DNA of 64,000 bases from Clostridia bacterium (GCA_028703495.1 JAQVMT010000001.1:186001-250000), one strand, 5' to 3'. Positions 43,401-53,140 are shown, counted from the first letter of the stretch. Numbers and translations are program-made. The notes: a model not told the origin generated them from the sequence alone.

Positions 43401-46400
43401 CTCGGGGAATACTATTTTTTCTATATTGACGCAGCCTGCGAATGACGATTTGCCGATGGAAACAAGCTTGTCGTGGAATACGACACCCGTAACCGTCAGA
43501 TTGTTTTCAAACACGTTATCGCCGATAGAAGTAACCTTGTCGGGGATTACGATTACGCCGCCTTCGCCTGCGTAAGCAATCAATTTACCGCCAACGATCT
43601 CGAATTCGGATTCTTTAAGTAAATTTTTGTATTCGTTCCAATTGGAATAAGCGACGTAAGTATCGATTGATCCGATAGGAACGTAAATTACAAGATTTTC
43701 CTTGCAAGTATCGAATACGCCCGTGCCGATTGCACAAGGATCGGAAGTATTAAACGATACATCGTAAAGATTTGCACAGCCCTTGAATGCACCGTCTTTG
43801 ATTTCCTTTACACATTCGGGAATACTCAAAACCGTCAGCCCTTCGCAGCCCTCGAATGCGTTAAGTCCGATTGACTCGATACGTGTAAAATCGATATCGG
43901 TTACCGCGGTATTTGAAAATGCTCCTTCGCCTATAATTTCTACAGATGCAGGGAAGGTTATCAAAGTACTCGTGCCGGCATACCTTGTAAGCACGTTTCC
44001 TTCAATGGTGTATCCCTCCATAGTTTTTACAATAGATGCGTAGGACGAGAATACGGATTGAGCTAAGTAGAAAGTCTTGGCTTCCTCGTTAACAACCCAA
44101 ATCGTCAAATTATTTACCGATGCGAACAAGCCGCCTCCGATAATTGTCATATTCGAACTCATAAAGTCTATTGCCTTAAGGTTACTGCAAAGGTAGAATA
44201 CCATCTGTCCCATTGATTCGACCGACGCGGGAATAATGATTCTATCCAAAGATGAGCATACGCCGAAAGCCTGTCTGTCGATTGAAATCAAGGTATCGGG
44301 TAAAATGACTCTCGTAAGGTTAGTGCAGTTATGGAAGGCTTGAACACCGATTGAAGTAATTTTTGTGTTACTCATATCGATTGAAGTAAGAGCTGTATTA
44401 TTGGCAAATACCAATTCTGCGATCGAAGTGATTGAATCGGGCAGAACAACGTCGCCGCCCAAACCTCTGTATTCCACCAATACGCCGTTTTTGACGACAT
44501 ACTCCAATTCAAACAACAAGCTCTCATATGCTTTCCAGCTGTCGTTTGCTAAATATCTGTCTTTGGTATCAACGGGAATATTGACCACAAAGCCTTCGGC
44601 GGTGCCATCGAACACGTCAGCTCCGATTACAGGTGCTTCCTTTGTGACCAAGGTAATTTCGCCTAAAGCCGAGCAATTTTTGAAGGCATTGTCGCCTATC
44701 GATTGAAGGGTATCGGCAACGAATTTGACTTCCGACAGAGCGGTGCAGCCCTCGAAGGCCGATGCGCCGATGTTTACGGTGTCATACATAGTGACGGATG
44801 TTATGGCGGTATTGTCCTTGAAGGCGTTTTCGCCAATAGTCTTTATACCGGCGGGAATCTTCACCTTTGTATCGGTTCCCAGATATCCCGTAAGTGCGCC
44901 GTTTTCGATAGTGAATACATCCTCGAGCTTCGTTATTCTCGATTTATACGGCGTCAGCATACCATAGTTATAGAATGTGTCATAACCGGCGGCGGGAACA
45001 TAAATAGGAACGGTCGTTGCAACGCCCGTGAACATACCTCCACCCAAAGTAGTGAAGTTTACATTCCAAAACACGATCATTTCAAGTGCCTTGCAATTAT
45101 TCCAAGTTACGTGGCTGATGTTTTCCACACCGGCGGGGATTGAAGCATACTTTAGAGCACTACAGCCCGCCCAAACCTGCGTTCCGATAGTTTTAAGAGA
45201 TTCGGGAAGTACGCAGTATTCCAATACGGTACAATTTCTAAACGCCGTATCGCCGATAGCCGTACAGCCTTCATTGATAACGACGGTCTTTAGAAAGGAA
45301 CCTGCCGATGTAAAGGCGTTTTTGCCTATGGAAGTTACGCTCGAAGGAACGATAACGTCGGCAGCTTTTCCGGTATAAGTAACCAATACTCCGTCAACGA
45401 TAGTAAAACCTTCGGTATTTTCGGGATCCTCGGGATCCTCGGGCTCCTCGGCGGGGGCGCCAAAGTTAATGGAATAGAGGCTTGCGTTATAGGCGTAGTC
45501 CTGCAAATACAGCACAAGAACGTCGTCGATAAGCAAGGGCTTCAACTCGGTGAAATCTATGGAAATATTCCAGGATTCACCGGAACCTTCGGTAACGATA
45601 GGCAGAGGATAATCGTAAATAGAAGTGATTGTTCCGTCCTCTTTCATCGTATAAAGCTGCATATCCATTAAGTAGAAGTTGTCGTATGCCTGCACAATCA
45701 AGGAGGACTGATCGTCCAATTCAATAATTGTTGCTCCGTTGAGTGTGGGAGCTTCCATATCGATGTAGATCGGGAAGGAATAGCTTTGGGCACACTGTTC
45801 GCCGTTTAAGTAAGCGGTAAGAGTGACAGTAATTTCTTGGTTGTTAGCTAGTCCGAGAGTATATGGCATAATCTCGAGCAAGTCGTATGATGCAATAATT
45901 TCACCTGACGTAGTATTGTAATAGGTTTTGGTTTTATTGCTCACGGTGGTAGTCCATATTTCGTCACCGCTCCAGGTATCGGTAATTGTGTAAGTCATGT
46001 AATCCACATTTCTGAGCAAGCCGAACTGAACGCAGTAGAGTTGTGTCATAGCTCCGCTAAGCTCGGACAGAGCGGATTTTTCCAAGCTTGCTTCAACCTT
46101 ACTGAAGCCTTCGGGGAGAGTGTATGGGTATGCTCCCAAAGGAAGCAGGTATTGGGATTGATAAAGTCCCAAAGGAGTCAAGGGATACAGCTGGGCGGTT
46201 TGCTCGGAGTAATAATCCTCGTCGAACACGGGAACATCTTCCCAATCGCCGTAAAACGCCAACCAAGGAATGGACAGGTCCACGCCTTCGACAGCCGTTA
46301 GCTTTACAAAACCTTCTACATACATTCCGTTTTCAAAGGTTGCATCGATGTATTTCTTTTCGGAATCGGCAAGAGTAACCACGATTTTAAGCGCGGCTGT

Positions 46401-48701
46401 TTGTCCCGCGGCAACCGTAACATAACCGTTTTCCAAAGCTCCGTTTACAACGGATACTGCGGTCGTTCCTTCTGTCAGCATATAAGCCAAGCCGTCAACC
46501 GTAACCCCATCGGTCGATGAGTCGGTCATAACAACGGTGTTTATATAATACGTCAAGTCGATATCGCCGAAGTTGACGATATTGAAATTCAAGGTATAAA
46601 CGCCGGATTTGGATTCGTCATCGCCCAATTCCATTTTCGGCCTTGCTTTATCCGTAACGGACAAGACTGCGGTGGTATTCAAGGCATCTTCCAAGCAGGC
46701 GACACCTGCGCCCTGTTTGCGAATAAGTGCGGGATTGCCGTTAACGTCGTACGCGCTCGATGCCGTGGACATCAAGAGAGCGTAAACCATATTCTGTATT
46801 TCCTTGTCGGACAGTCCCGACGTCTTTTCGCTTAAATACTGTCTTAAAGCCGTAGTAACGCCCGTAATATTGGGAGCTGCCATACTCGTACCGCTCATCG
46901 ATGCGTATCCGCCGATTACTGACGAATAGATAGATTCACCGAAGCTTACGATTTCGGGCTTTATGGACAAGTCGTTGATGGGTCCCCAAGAGGAGAAGTC
47001 GGACATTTCGTATACGCCGTTGTCCTTATCGATAACAATGGATCCATTGGAGTTTTCTGCCAAAACCGAGCCTTTATTCAAAGTGATTGAAGCCGAGGGT
47101 ATAACCAGGTTTGCAATCTGCATGGTTATTTTGCCCGAAGTATTATTGAATACGATACATCCGATCGCGCCGTGATCTGCGGCGTATTGCTGTTTCAATT
47201 CAAAGCTTATGCTACCGCGCTTTACGAGTACGATTTTGCCCGATACGTCCAGTCCCTCATAATCGGCTTCCTCGCCACCGTTGGGAACAAAGACATATTC
47301 CAATTCCACTTTAGAATTGTTGCCGAGCAAGCTTCCGAAGAAGTTATAGTATTCGGAGTCGGCGTTAACCGCGTTATTGAAGAAGATTCTGTCGGATACT
47401 TCCACGTTTCCGTCGGCAGTTAGGTAATAGGTTGCGGTTGTATTTATGGATGCGACCGAAAAGGCTTGAGAATAGGAGGAGCTTGACGAAATAACTCCGT
47501 TGTCGGGGTTGGATGTCAGATTTCCGCCGTAGTTGCTTTGCAAGCCGCTGTTATAGGAATTGCCCGCAGATACACAGAGCGTGATTCCCACGCTGTCGAC
47601 CAACTCGTATATTTCGTTGATGAAAAGATAGTCCTCGCCTCTTTCGTAGGAGAATCCGCACGGAGAGCCCAAGCTCATATTAATGGAATCGACACCCAAC
47701 ATAATCGCGTCGCCCAATGCTTGAATCACTCTTGAGGTATAGCCTGTACCGGAGTTTGTGAATACCTTCATAATGGCAAGCTGCGCGTTGGGAACGACTC
47801 CCGTAACCTCATCGTCATCGCCCGCAAGTATTCCTGCGACGTGTGTTCCGTGAGGATTAGCCGCGTAAACGTCTGCATCGTTGTCACCATAGTCGTACGA
47901 GAAAGGAATTTTGGAGCTTATGTAACGTCCATTGATGCCCAACTGCGCCATAGCGGCAGTTATTTGCTCGTAGGTGTAAGCAACTTCGGTAAGCTCTCCC
48001 GCAAACGCGGAATGAGTGTAATCGATACCTGTATCGAGAATGGCTACGATTTTGCCTTCACCTTGGTATTCGGTAAGGTTTTCAAAGATTCCCGATCCGT
48101 TGTCGATGGTTGTAAAGTCGTAGACTGTGTCAGGAGCGGCGTATTCTTCGGATATAACCACTCTTTCCACGCCGTTAATGTTTTCCAAAGCCTCGATGTC
48201 GCCGTAGTTGACCACAGCGGAGAAGCCGTTAAGCAGATCCGTATATTCGAAGCCGTATTCAATGTTGATTTTTGCAGAGGATATACGTGCCTTTACGCGT
48301 GCCTGCTCGATTAAAAAAGCATTTTCCAAAGCAACGGCTTCGTCACTTACTTTGTATTCGGTAATATCGGTATAAACCGATTGACTCTGATAATGAGAAA
48401 GCAGAGATTGACCGTTGATAACGACGATAACCTCTACCGAATCGGTCTCGGCAAGCGATCCGGATTCGATAAGCAAGTCGGAGTTTAAATAGCTTGTCAG
48501 TATTTTCTCCATATCGCTACTGTCATATTCTTTCGTAATATCATTCAACGTCAGTTGAGTTATCTTACTGTCGGTAGATATTTGCGTTTCCGATTTGTTC
48601 ACGATTGTGTTGTCGGGAGTTTGTCTGACCGAACAACCGCAAATAACCAACACGGCACTGAGCATCAGTATCAATAGCAGCATTAGATTTTTGTTTTTCA
48701 T
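40458..48701 (-). CDS. Subtilisin-like (S8) lipoprotein fused to BspA-type leucine-rich repeats
   Basis: This 2747-aa surface protein has a lipoprotein signal ending in ICGC (Cys23), a propeptide-like region (about 85-190) and a subtilase domain with Asp223 (AILDTGID), His284 (NPHGTHVAG) and Ser606 (GTSMAAPN), so the triad is intact. A PA-type insertion precedes the Ser, and Fn3-like domains follow to about residue 1085, as in lactocepin or C5a peptidase. Residues 1099 to about 2700 are BspA-type leucine-rich repeats in seven blocks of about 200 residues, each opening with a pattern like VxxGxLxxYxG. Probably an anchored protease with an adhesive or substrate-binding arm. It follows its lipoprotein neighbour by 15 bases. 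Confidence 0.9.
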   Translation of the reverse strand: MKNKNLMLLLILMLSAVLVICGCSVRQTPDNTIVNKSETQISTDSKITQLTLNDITKEYDSSDMEKILTSYLNSDLLIESGSLAETDSVEVIVVINGQSLLSHYQSQSVYTDITEYKVSDEAVALENAFLIEQARVKARISSAKINIEYGFEYTDLLNGFSAVVNYGDIEALENINGVERVVISEEYAAPDTVYDFTTIDNGSGIFENLTEYQGEGKIVAILDTGIDYTHSAFAGELTEVAYTYEQITAAMAQLGINGRYISSKIPFSYDYGDNDADVYAANPHGTHVAGILAGDDDEVTGVVPNAQLAIMKVFTNSGTGYTSRVIQALGDAIMLGVDSINMSLGSPCGFSYERGEDYLFINEIYELVDSVGITLCVSAGNSYNSGLQSNYGGNLTSNPDNGVISSSSSYSQAFSVASINTTATYYLTADGNVEVSDRIFFNNAVNADSEYYNFFGSLLGNNSKVELEYVFVPNGGEEADYEGLDVSGKIVLVKRGSISFELKQQYAADHGAIGCIVFNNTSGKITMQIANLVIPSASITLNKGSVLAENSNGSIVIDKDNGVYEMSDFSSWGPINDLSIKPEIVSFGESIYSSVIGGYASMSGTSMAAPNITGVTTALRQYLSEKTSGLSDKEIQNMVYALLMSTASSAYDVNGNPALIRKQGAGVACLEDALNTTAVLSVTDKARPKMELGDDESKSGVYTLNFNIVNFGDIDLTYYINTVVMTDSSTDGVTVDGLAYMLTEGTTAVSVVNGALENGYVTVAAGQTAALKIVVTLADSEKKYIDATFENGMYVEGFVKLTAVEGVDLSIPWLAFYGDWEDVPVFDEDYYSEQTAQLYPLTPLGLYQSQYLLPLGAYPYTLPEGFSKVEASLEKSALSELSGAMTQLYCVQFGLLRNVDYMTYTITDTWSGDEIWTTTVSNKTKTYYNTTSGEIIASYDLLEIMPYTLGLANNQEITVTLTAYLNGEQCAQSYSFPIYIDMEAPTLNGATIIELDDQSSLIVQAYDNFYLMDMQLYTMKEDGTITSIYDYPLPIVTEGSGESWNISIDFTELKPLLIDDVLVLYLQDYAYNASLYSINFGAPAEEPEDPEDPENTEGFTIVDGVLVTYTGKAADVIVPSSVTSIGKNAFTSAGSFLKTVVINEGCTAIGDTAFRNCTVLEYCVLPESLKTIGTQVWAGCSALKYASIPAGVENISHVTWNNCKALEMIVFWNVNFTTLGGGMFTGVATTVPIYVPAAGYDTFYNYGMLTPYKSRITKLEDVFTIENGALTGYLGTDTKVKIPAGIKTIGENAFKDNTAITSVTMYDTVNIGASAFEGCTALSEVKFVADTLQSIGDNAFKNCSALGEITLVTKEAPVIGADVFDGTAEGFVVNIPVDTKDRYLANDSWKAYESLLFELEYVVKNGVLVEYRGLGGDVVLPDSITSIAELVFANNTALTSIDMSNTKITSIGVQAFHNCTNLTRVILPDTLISIDRQAFGVCSSLDRIIIPASVESMGQMVFYLCSNLKAIDFMSSNMTIIGGGLFASVNNLTIWVVNEEAKTFYLAQSVFSSYASIVKTMEGYTIEGNVLTRYAGTSTLITFPASVEIIGEGAFSNTAVTDIDFTRIESIGLNAFEGCEGLTVLSIPECVKEIKDGAFKGCANLYDVSFNTSDPCAIGTGVFDTCKENLVIYVPIGSIDTYVAYSNWNEYKNLLKESEFEIVGGKLIAYAGEGGVIVIPDKVTSIGDNVFENNLTVTGVVFHDKLVSIGKSSFAGCVNIEKIVFPESLVTIGAQAFMNCSQLNNFVIPASVTTIGTGAFRNCAKITEVIIPSGVSSMGTYVFYDCVSLRNVTFVDGLLKSVPDYTFYNCTSIENVRLSETMTTLGFSCFMFTSLESIYLPASITTIGGQAFTYNDLEQITMGGTNPPTLTQFAFFCYIRNNLVVYVKEEAYDAYVAAWAGFGDNFMPDYSQLVYSMKDFTVNEGVLTEYTGEATRVLVPAGITAIGDNAFKDNTTIQEINTYSFLTSIGASSFEGCTALFQVYLRDVQNISASAFAGCTALRAITFNSDLTSLDDGAFANCTALESVTFEGKVPPTIGVNVFANVAENFKIYVPEAYGDEYVAFDNWANYAAYISEVSNYVIIDGVLLAYYGEEIDLVIPEGVTTISTAFRGNTSLRSIVFSSTVKEVADEAFSDCTSLQKVIMNDGVTTIGNKAFSNCGALNEVVLSKDLQILKNSVFLSCTSLKSIELPYGLKQIWGSVFNLSGIEQIEIPDTVTLLYGNSLSACSSLKKITIHSNNLDISNVLWNLPALEEFYLDGHVASIGSSDGKDMAYLYLIKNLVIDADIDLIDGYAFVASECLETVTFNGNIGAIDGKAFQTNPNLASVTFNGNVEYIGSGAFNNCPKLSMFTAGEANEYLVNDEYNVLYNAEMTRVYRQPDGWDFDGIYIMPDSVIEMDDYAFSCSNKLLTALVTYGNGAILYNTTGYLSSKELLQGVVLSNSLNTLSVNAFTGAINLKSVDFGGVTEIMDQAFMRTAIENLVLTNSIKYIGSKAFANSAIKNITISKKTGDFGFSNVFYGCEAIESINVSSKNVYFKYVDGVLYNSDMSVLLFYSREKTDVEFVVPESVLKIAANAFRNNVYLEKVTLPSNLKTIGDKAFFNTPALSTYVFTSFEAPTLECQYNKDYSYYYANFDCYMEDMTRELTIYHPYLGAHYYNMIWSSFFTVRCEVNEDGEVVNPQANDVDNTADQFAVLPEDKQVPTIVG

Positions 48702-48716
48702 TTCCTGTAACTCCTT

Positions 48717-50465
48717 TTATATTATCTTTTCGACGGCTTTTATCGCCGTTAGTGTGCTTTCGTACGCGTTAATTAACTCACGGGTACCGACTGCATTTTC
48801 GATGGATTCAATACCCTTGGCGAGTAAGCTTTGTACTTCAGCATAGTTTTCTTCGGTATACTCCTCTTTGACAAGAGAATTTACATAATTTTGAAGATCG
48901 AAGATATATCTGTTCTTTTTGTACTCCGTGGTAGCCACATCCTCCTCTTTGGTAAGTACTTTGTCCATTGCTAAAATCGCATCGGAAAGTATCTTGGAGG
49001 GCTCGGGTGCTCCGACCGTATACGTACGCAGGTCGTTCAAAGCATCTTGGAATATGCCGACGATTGTTTGATAATCCTCGGCAAAGTACTCGTTTTCGTC
49101 GATACCGTCGAAGTATTCGATCAAACTCGTAATTTGCTCGTACGCGACAACCTTCACAAATGCCCTAATGCCGGCGTTGGCATTTTGGAAACACTTTTCT
49201 ATGGCTCTCGTTCCCACGGCTTCCGCCATATCCGCAACAGCCTCTTTGTAAAGCGCGGTGATATCGTTCCAGTCGCTTTCGACATACCAAAATTCGATAA
49301 GACCGAAATAGAGATTATCCAGTTCTCTTGATCTTTTGGAGTAGACATACTTGCTGAGCTCGATATCTTCTTCCATTGTCGTAACCGCTGCCATAGCTTT
49401 AACTGCATCGGTGTAGATGGGTACGGGATAGGGCGAGCCGCCGTTGTACGAGTTCAGTTTTTCCATGCCGTTTTCATACGCGCCAACCAAAACAAGCCAA
49501 TCCTCGGCAAAGTAGTCTTCTTCTACATAACCGTTGAACATCGCCCTCAATTTTGCGAATACATCGGGAATAAGCATTGCTTCTTCCTTAAACGAAGCGA
49601 CTGTTTCGTCCATCTCCGCCTTGGTGTCGCAAACGCCTAAATAAAGATAGAAGTAGTCGTAGGCTTGGTTTATTGCCCTGTAGTCTTCAAAGACATAGAA
49701 GTATTTATCGAAGGCAGCCAAAAGCGAAGCTAATTCCTCGCGCTTGATTATGAGCATTTCCTCCATGATGACTTCGTATTTGCCGATGATAGTGATATCT
49801 TCGTTGATAACCGTATTCGGATCGAATATCTCTCCGTTTATGTACCAACCGATAAACTCGTATCCGAACCGCTCTGCTTCGGGATACTCTGTGACGAAGG
49901 AATTATAGTCTACATAAGTTACAATGGTTTCGTCCAACATAACGAATGTCACGGTCATAGGAAGGGGCTTCCAAGTCGCCGTAAGCCTAATGTGCTGCAC
50001 TATGGGTTGGTCGAAGTCATATGCGGATTCGGCGTCGTACCAACCTTCGAAGGAGTATCCCTTCAAAGTGGGATCTTCGGGACACTCGGCCCTTGTTCCG
50101 TACAAAACGGTTTGATTTGCCACCTCGCTGCCACCCGAAGAATCGTAGGTTATCGTCAGATATTTTTCTTCGACAACGACATAGTCAACAGTAATCTCAT
50201 ATTCGCCGTAACGTATCGTATAGGTAAACTCGCCTAGCTCGTCTGTCTTAAGACCGGAAACGAACAATTCGATCGACCTATAATCGATCTCGCTTTCGGA
50301 GTAGCGAATTAGAAACTCATACTGCGACAAATCGGGTTTTTCACCCAGTTGAAATACGGTGGGTAATTCCAATGCCTCGATGGCGATCGCCCCGTTACCC
50401 GAACAGGAAACAATCACTGCCGTCAATGCAATCAGAAGAACCATCAGTAAAATCCTCTTTTTCAT
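48717..50465 (-). CDS. Lipoprotein with InlB-type repeats and helical repeats
   Basis: This 582-aa lipoprotein has a signal peptide ending in VIVSC (Cys21), an Ig-like segment (about 30-100) and two InlB-type (Listeria-Bacteroides) repeats containing YSFEGWYD and YEFIGWYI (about 100-235). Three or four diverged helical repeats of about 90-100 residues (about 240-582) follow, with recurring Y-A-E-D-Y / D-A-x-x-A-M patterns like FIVAR modules. These folds are binding, not catalytic. It is the first gene of a two-gene operon with the S8/BspA protease. AAGGAGG precedes the ATG. A minus-strand TTGATA with an imperfect -10 near 50490-50520 may be the promoter. Confidence 0.82.
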   Translation of the reverse strand: MKKRILLMVLLIALTAVIVSCSGNGAIAIEALELPTVFQLGEKPDLSQYEFLIRYSESEIDYRSIELFVSGLKTDELGEFTYTIRYGEYEITVDYVVVEEKYLTITYDSSGGSEVANQTVLYGTRAECPEDPTLKGYSFEGWYDAESAYDFDQPIVQHIRLTATWKPLPMTVTFVMLDETIVTYVDYNSFVTEYPEAERFGYEFIGWYINGEIFDPNTVINEDITIIGKYEVIMEEMLIIKREELASLLAAFDKYFYVFEDYRAINQAYDYFYLYLGVCDTKAEMDETVASFKEEAMLIPDVFAKLRAMFNGYVEEDYFAEDWLVLVGAYENGMEKLNSYNGGSPYPVPIYTDAVKAMAAVTTMEEDIELSKYVYSKRSRELDNLYFGLIEFWYVESDWNDITALYKEAVADMAEAVGTRAIEKCFQNANAGIRAFVKVVAYEQITSLIEYFDGIDENEYFAEDYQTIVGIFQDALNDLRTYTVGAPEPSKILSDAILAMDKVLTKEEDVATTEYKKNRYIFDLQNYVNSLVKEEYTEENYAEVQSLLAKGIESIENAVGTRELINAYESTLTAIKAVEKII

Positions 50466-51410
50466 TTGTCCTCCTTAAAAAATGTATTAATACTATTTAC
50501 AGTCCTTATATCAATGCCTTAACGTTGTTGCGATATTTGTTTTCCCACCCGCCTTATTTCACGAGTTTATGAAATTTGGCATGAAGGACAATTGCCTCGG
50601 CTCATCTTTTGATGTTTCGAACTGTCATAAGTATGATCTTCGGAATGTCGAGCCGATAGATAGCGATATATTACAGCAAACGCACTATCCCAACTCAACG
50701 CTTCGACATCGGACCGTTACACATGAGGTGTTTTCGGAATATCGAGCTACATCGATATTTACACATTATTCCATACAACCTCTAGGACGGCTTACCAAGC
50801 ACAAATACTATTCCGCGCGCCGCGCCTTAAGCAAGTACTGCCGCCGCCCGTATCCGATTACGCTTAGTTATCCGCAAGTCCAACTTCATGTAATTCGCAT
50901 AACGAATATATGCATACATTATGCAATATCTTACTATGAAGAATTTAGAGTCTTCAGTTTAACACCATTATTTGGTTTCGTCAAGCTATTTATCGCAAAG
51001 CAGAGAAGTTTTTTAAGGGAATCGACAATATTTTTTGGTAAAATCTTCTAAAGAAGATATTATGCACATAGCTATTGATTTTGGGATAAAAATTTTTCAA
51101 AAAACATTTTTTTGTTTGACTTATCGAATAATTGCTGATATATTAAAAGCGATTATGGTAAAGATTGACATCGGCATGGCAAGTCGCAAAATAGTAGTTG
51201 TAAATTCAAAACATTATTAAGAGCGTACTGGTTATGCAAAAACTTACCAAAAAGCTTAATTGCTCATGCGTGATTCGGACATTGATTTGGAAACGGAGTA
51301 AAAGCAGAGGTTGTTTGGAAGCGATTACGAAGTGTTCAAACGAGAGCGAGCTCGACACCTTAAAAAGTCACACACAAGCCGTAGTATGGAAACAGAGAAG
51401 GGACAATGAA
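50466..51410. other. Long intergenic region without a recognised gene
   Basis: About 945 bases between divergent genes. A plus-strand open frame at 50569-51051 has no ribosome-binding site and an unnatural composition rich in His, Arg, Tyr and Ser, so I do not call it. Short A/T-rich stretches near 51030-51200 may hold the promoter of the winged-helix gene. Confidence 0.5.
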
Positions 51411-52049
51411 ATGACAATCCAAAAGGATAAAGAGATAATCGAAAGGCTTAAAAAGGAAGTTGCTACGCCGAAATATGATTCGGAGTTTATCGGTGCCTAC
51501 AGCATAGGATTCGTGTTGGACTTTTTTAGAGCGTTGACTACCAACAAGATATACAGTCCGATAAGAGAAAACGCATCAAAATACAAACACCCGTATGCGA
51601 AGCTCACGCCGTCTATGAAAACGATTATGGATGCTCTGTACAATCTAAAGACCTGCGAATCGATCACAAAGCTGGCGCAATATACAGGCTTGTCTTATAA
51701 AAACATATACAGAGTGCTTGACAAGCTTGTAAAAATCGGCTATGTGGAGTTGCAGCACAAGCCCGATTCGGTTTCCAATACAAAAGAAATCACGATGACC
51801 AAGTTGGGAATGGATTCAATGCAAACTCATTCGGATTTGGCGTTATATTTTATTAAGGATAGATTGAACAGGTATTTAACCGAAGACGAGCAGAAGGAGC
51901 TTGTGTACCATTCCTGCAAGGTAAGTCAGCTTTTGCGAAAGATCAGTCCTTTCGGTTCTGACGAAGAACAGGCGGAAGCCGAGAATGGCAATGATGTAAA
52001 TAGCCAAACGGAGGATACGTCGGACACGGAACAAACGGACGAGGAATAG
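51411..52049 (+). CDS. Winged-helix (MarR-like) protein
   Basis: This 212-aa protein has a central winged-helix segment at about residues 60-125 (SMKTIMDALYNL, CESITKLAQYTGLSYKNIY, RVLDKLVKIGYVEL). A helical N-terminal part precedes it and a strongly acidic tail ends it. It resembles MarR/TrmB-type regulators, but no ligand domain is recognised. The ATG at 51411 has GAGAAGGGA about eight bases upstream; the longer upstream reading is basic and poorly conserved in character. The target is unknown; it is divergent from the surface-protein operon. Confidence 0.72.
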   Translation: MTIQKDKEIIERLKKEVATPKYDSEFIGAYSIGFVLDFFRALTTNKIYSPIRENASKYKHPYAKLTPSMKTIMDALYNLKTCESITKLAQYTGLSYKNIYRVLDKLVKIGYVELQHKPDSVSNTKEITMTKLGMDSMQTHSDLALYFIKDRLNRYLTEDEQKELVYHSCKVSQLLRKISPFGSDEEQAEAENGNDVNSQTEDTSDTEQTDEE

Positions 52050-52202
52050 GCAAGCTACATACAAAAAGTCACGAGCACGGTTGGCATAAAAGTGCAAATA
52101 AAAGCAGAGGCGACGGTGAAAGCATGGAGATACAATCGAACGCTGTCCTACATATATTGATTTATCGATGTACGAATAATTCTAGTAAACGACACGAATT
52201 AT

Positions 52203-52400
52203 GTCGGTATTCTACAAGTAGAACAAACCCGAAATCAATCGGTATCCTTAGAGCATGAAAACCCGAAATCAATCGGTATCCTTAGAGCATGATACCCCCC
52301 AAGTTTATCGGTATACTTAGAGCATGAAAATCCGAAGCCAATCGGTATATTTAGAGCAAGAAAATCCGAAGTTATTCGATATTCAGCAAGTGGTGAGAAC
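52203..52400. repeat. 34-bp tandem repeat (minisatellite), about six units
   Basis: ATCGGTAT cores recur at about 52203, 52238, 52272, 52307, 52341 and 52375, a period of 34-35 bp. The right part (TTAGAGCATGA) and left part (AAACCCGAAATCA) are also repeated, so units abut without spacers, unlike CRISPR. Copies 2 and 3 are nearly identical, outer ones diverged. Confidence 0.85.
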
Positions 52401-52429
52401 CATGGCGAAAGTTAAATATTCGGTTTGTG

Positions 52430-53053
52430 TTAAAGGTTTTGAATTGCGTCCATAAACTCGAAGGCTTTATCGATATTGCCGTCCTTGTCGCGAAGTATTT
52501 TATAGATGTCAGAAATCACGAAGTCGAAGTCGTCTTTTCTCAATCGAAAGATCAAGCGGACGTCGTTTGCGGAGAGTCTTAAAGCCACGCAGAGAGCTTT
52601 GCTCATCTTCGACCAAGGGCTGAATGCACCCAATATAGCCTTCACGGAGATAATTGCAAGGACGATCACCAAACAGGCGAAGACGATTCCCCAAGTTCTC
52701 CAATTCTTCAGGGCGTCGGTAAGTTCTAATTGAGAAGCGCAAATGAGGATAAAAATACCGCAGGCCACAAACACCGCTATCAAAGCGATATAGAATGGCA
52801 ACTCGTATTTTCTGGATTTTTCCTTAAGCTGACAAAGCTTGCCTTTAAGCTTTTTCCGTAATTCGAATTGCTTGACCTTTATTTCGGGATCCAGCTCGAC
52901 CGTTTCTGCTTTTCTTTCTACTTCGGTTATTCGAGGTTTACTGCCGATAACGTTATCGCTCACCTCAAAGCCTTCGATTATCGCGGATTTTTCGCGCGCG
53001 CCTTGCTCGTCGGCAAATTCGAATTTTTTCTTGTCATCAGGTTTTTTGCTCAT
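52430..53053 (-). CDS. Membrane protein of unknown function
   Basis: This 207-aa protein has a charged cytosolic N-terminal region (1-85), two membrane helices (about 86-108 and 120-142) and a C-terminal cytosolic region (about 145-207) with RLSANDVRLIFRLRKDDFDF. I do not recognise the family. GGAG-like sequence is found upstream of the ATG (ACGGAGTT). It may be cotranscribed with the transglutaminase-fold gene upstream, though 250 bases of repeats lie between them. Confidence 0.65.
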   Translation of the reverse strand: MSKKPDDKKKFEFADEQGAREKSAIIEGFEVSDNVIGSKPRITEVERKAETVELDPEIKVKQFELRKKLKGKLCQLKEKSRKYELPFYIALIAVFVACGIFILICASQLELTDALKNWRTWGIVFACLVIVLAIISVKAILGAFSPWSKMSKALCVALRLSANDVRLIFRLRKDDFDFVISDIYKILRDKDGNIDKAFEFMDAIQNL

Positions 53054-53140
53054 AAAAACTCCGTGTATTTTCCGAAGCGTGTTTTACAACGCTCAAAGCG
53101 GCGATAATGCCGCAAATAACTATCTATTGTCAATCAATCT

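Noticed and set aside
44703..45143. Plus-strand frames opposite the S8/BspA gene
   Set aside because: Antisense shadows of the leucine-rich repeats, without ribosome-binding sites.
50569..51051. 160-codon plus-strand frame in the spacer upstream of the winged-helix gene
   Set aside because: No ribosome-binding site, odd composition (His, Arg, Tyr, Ser rich) and no family resemblance.
52203..52400. CRISPR array
   Set aside because: Units are 34 bp and abut without unique spacers, both halves of the unit repeat, and no cas gene is near.
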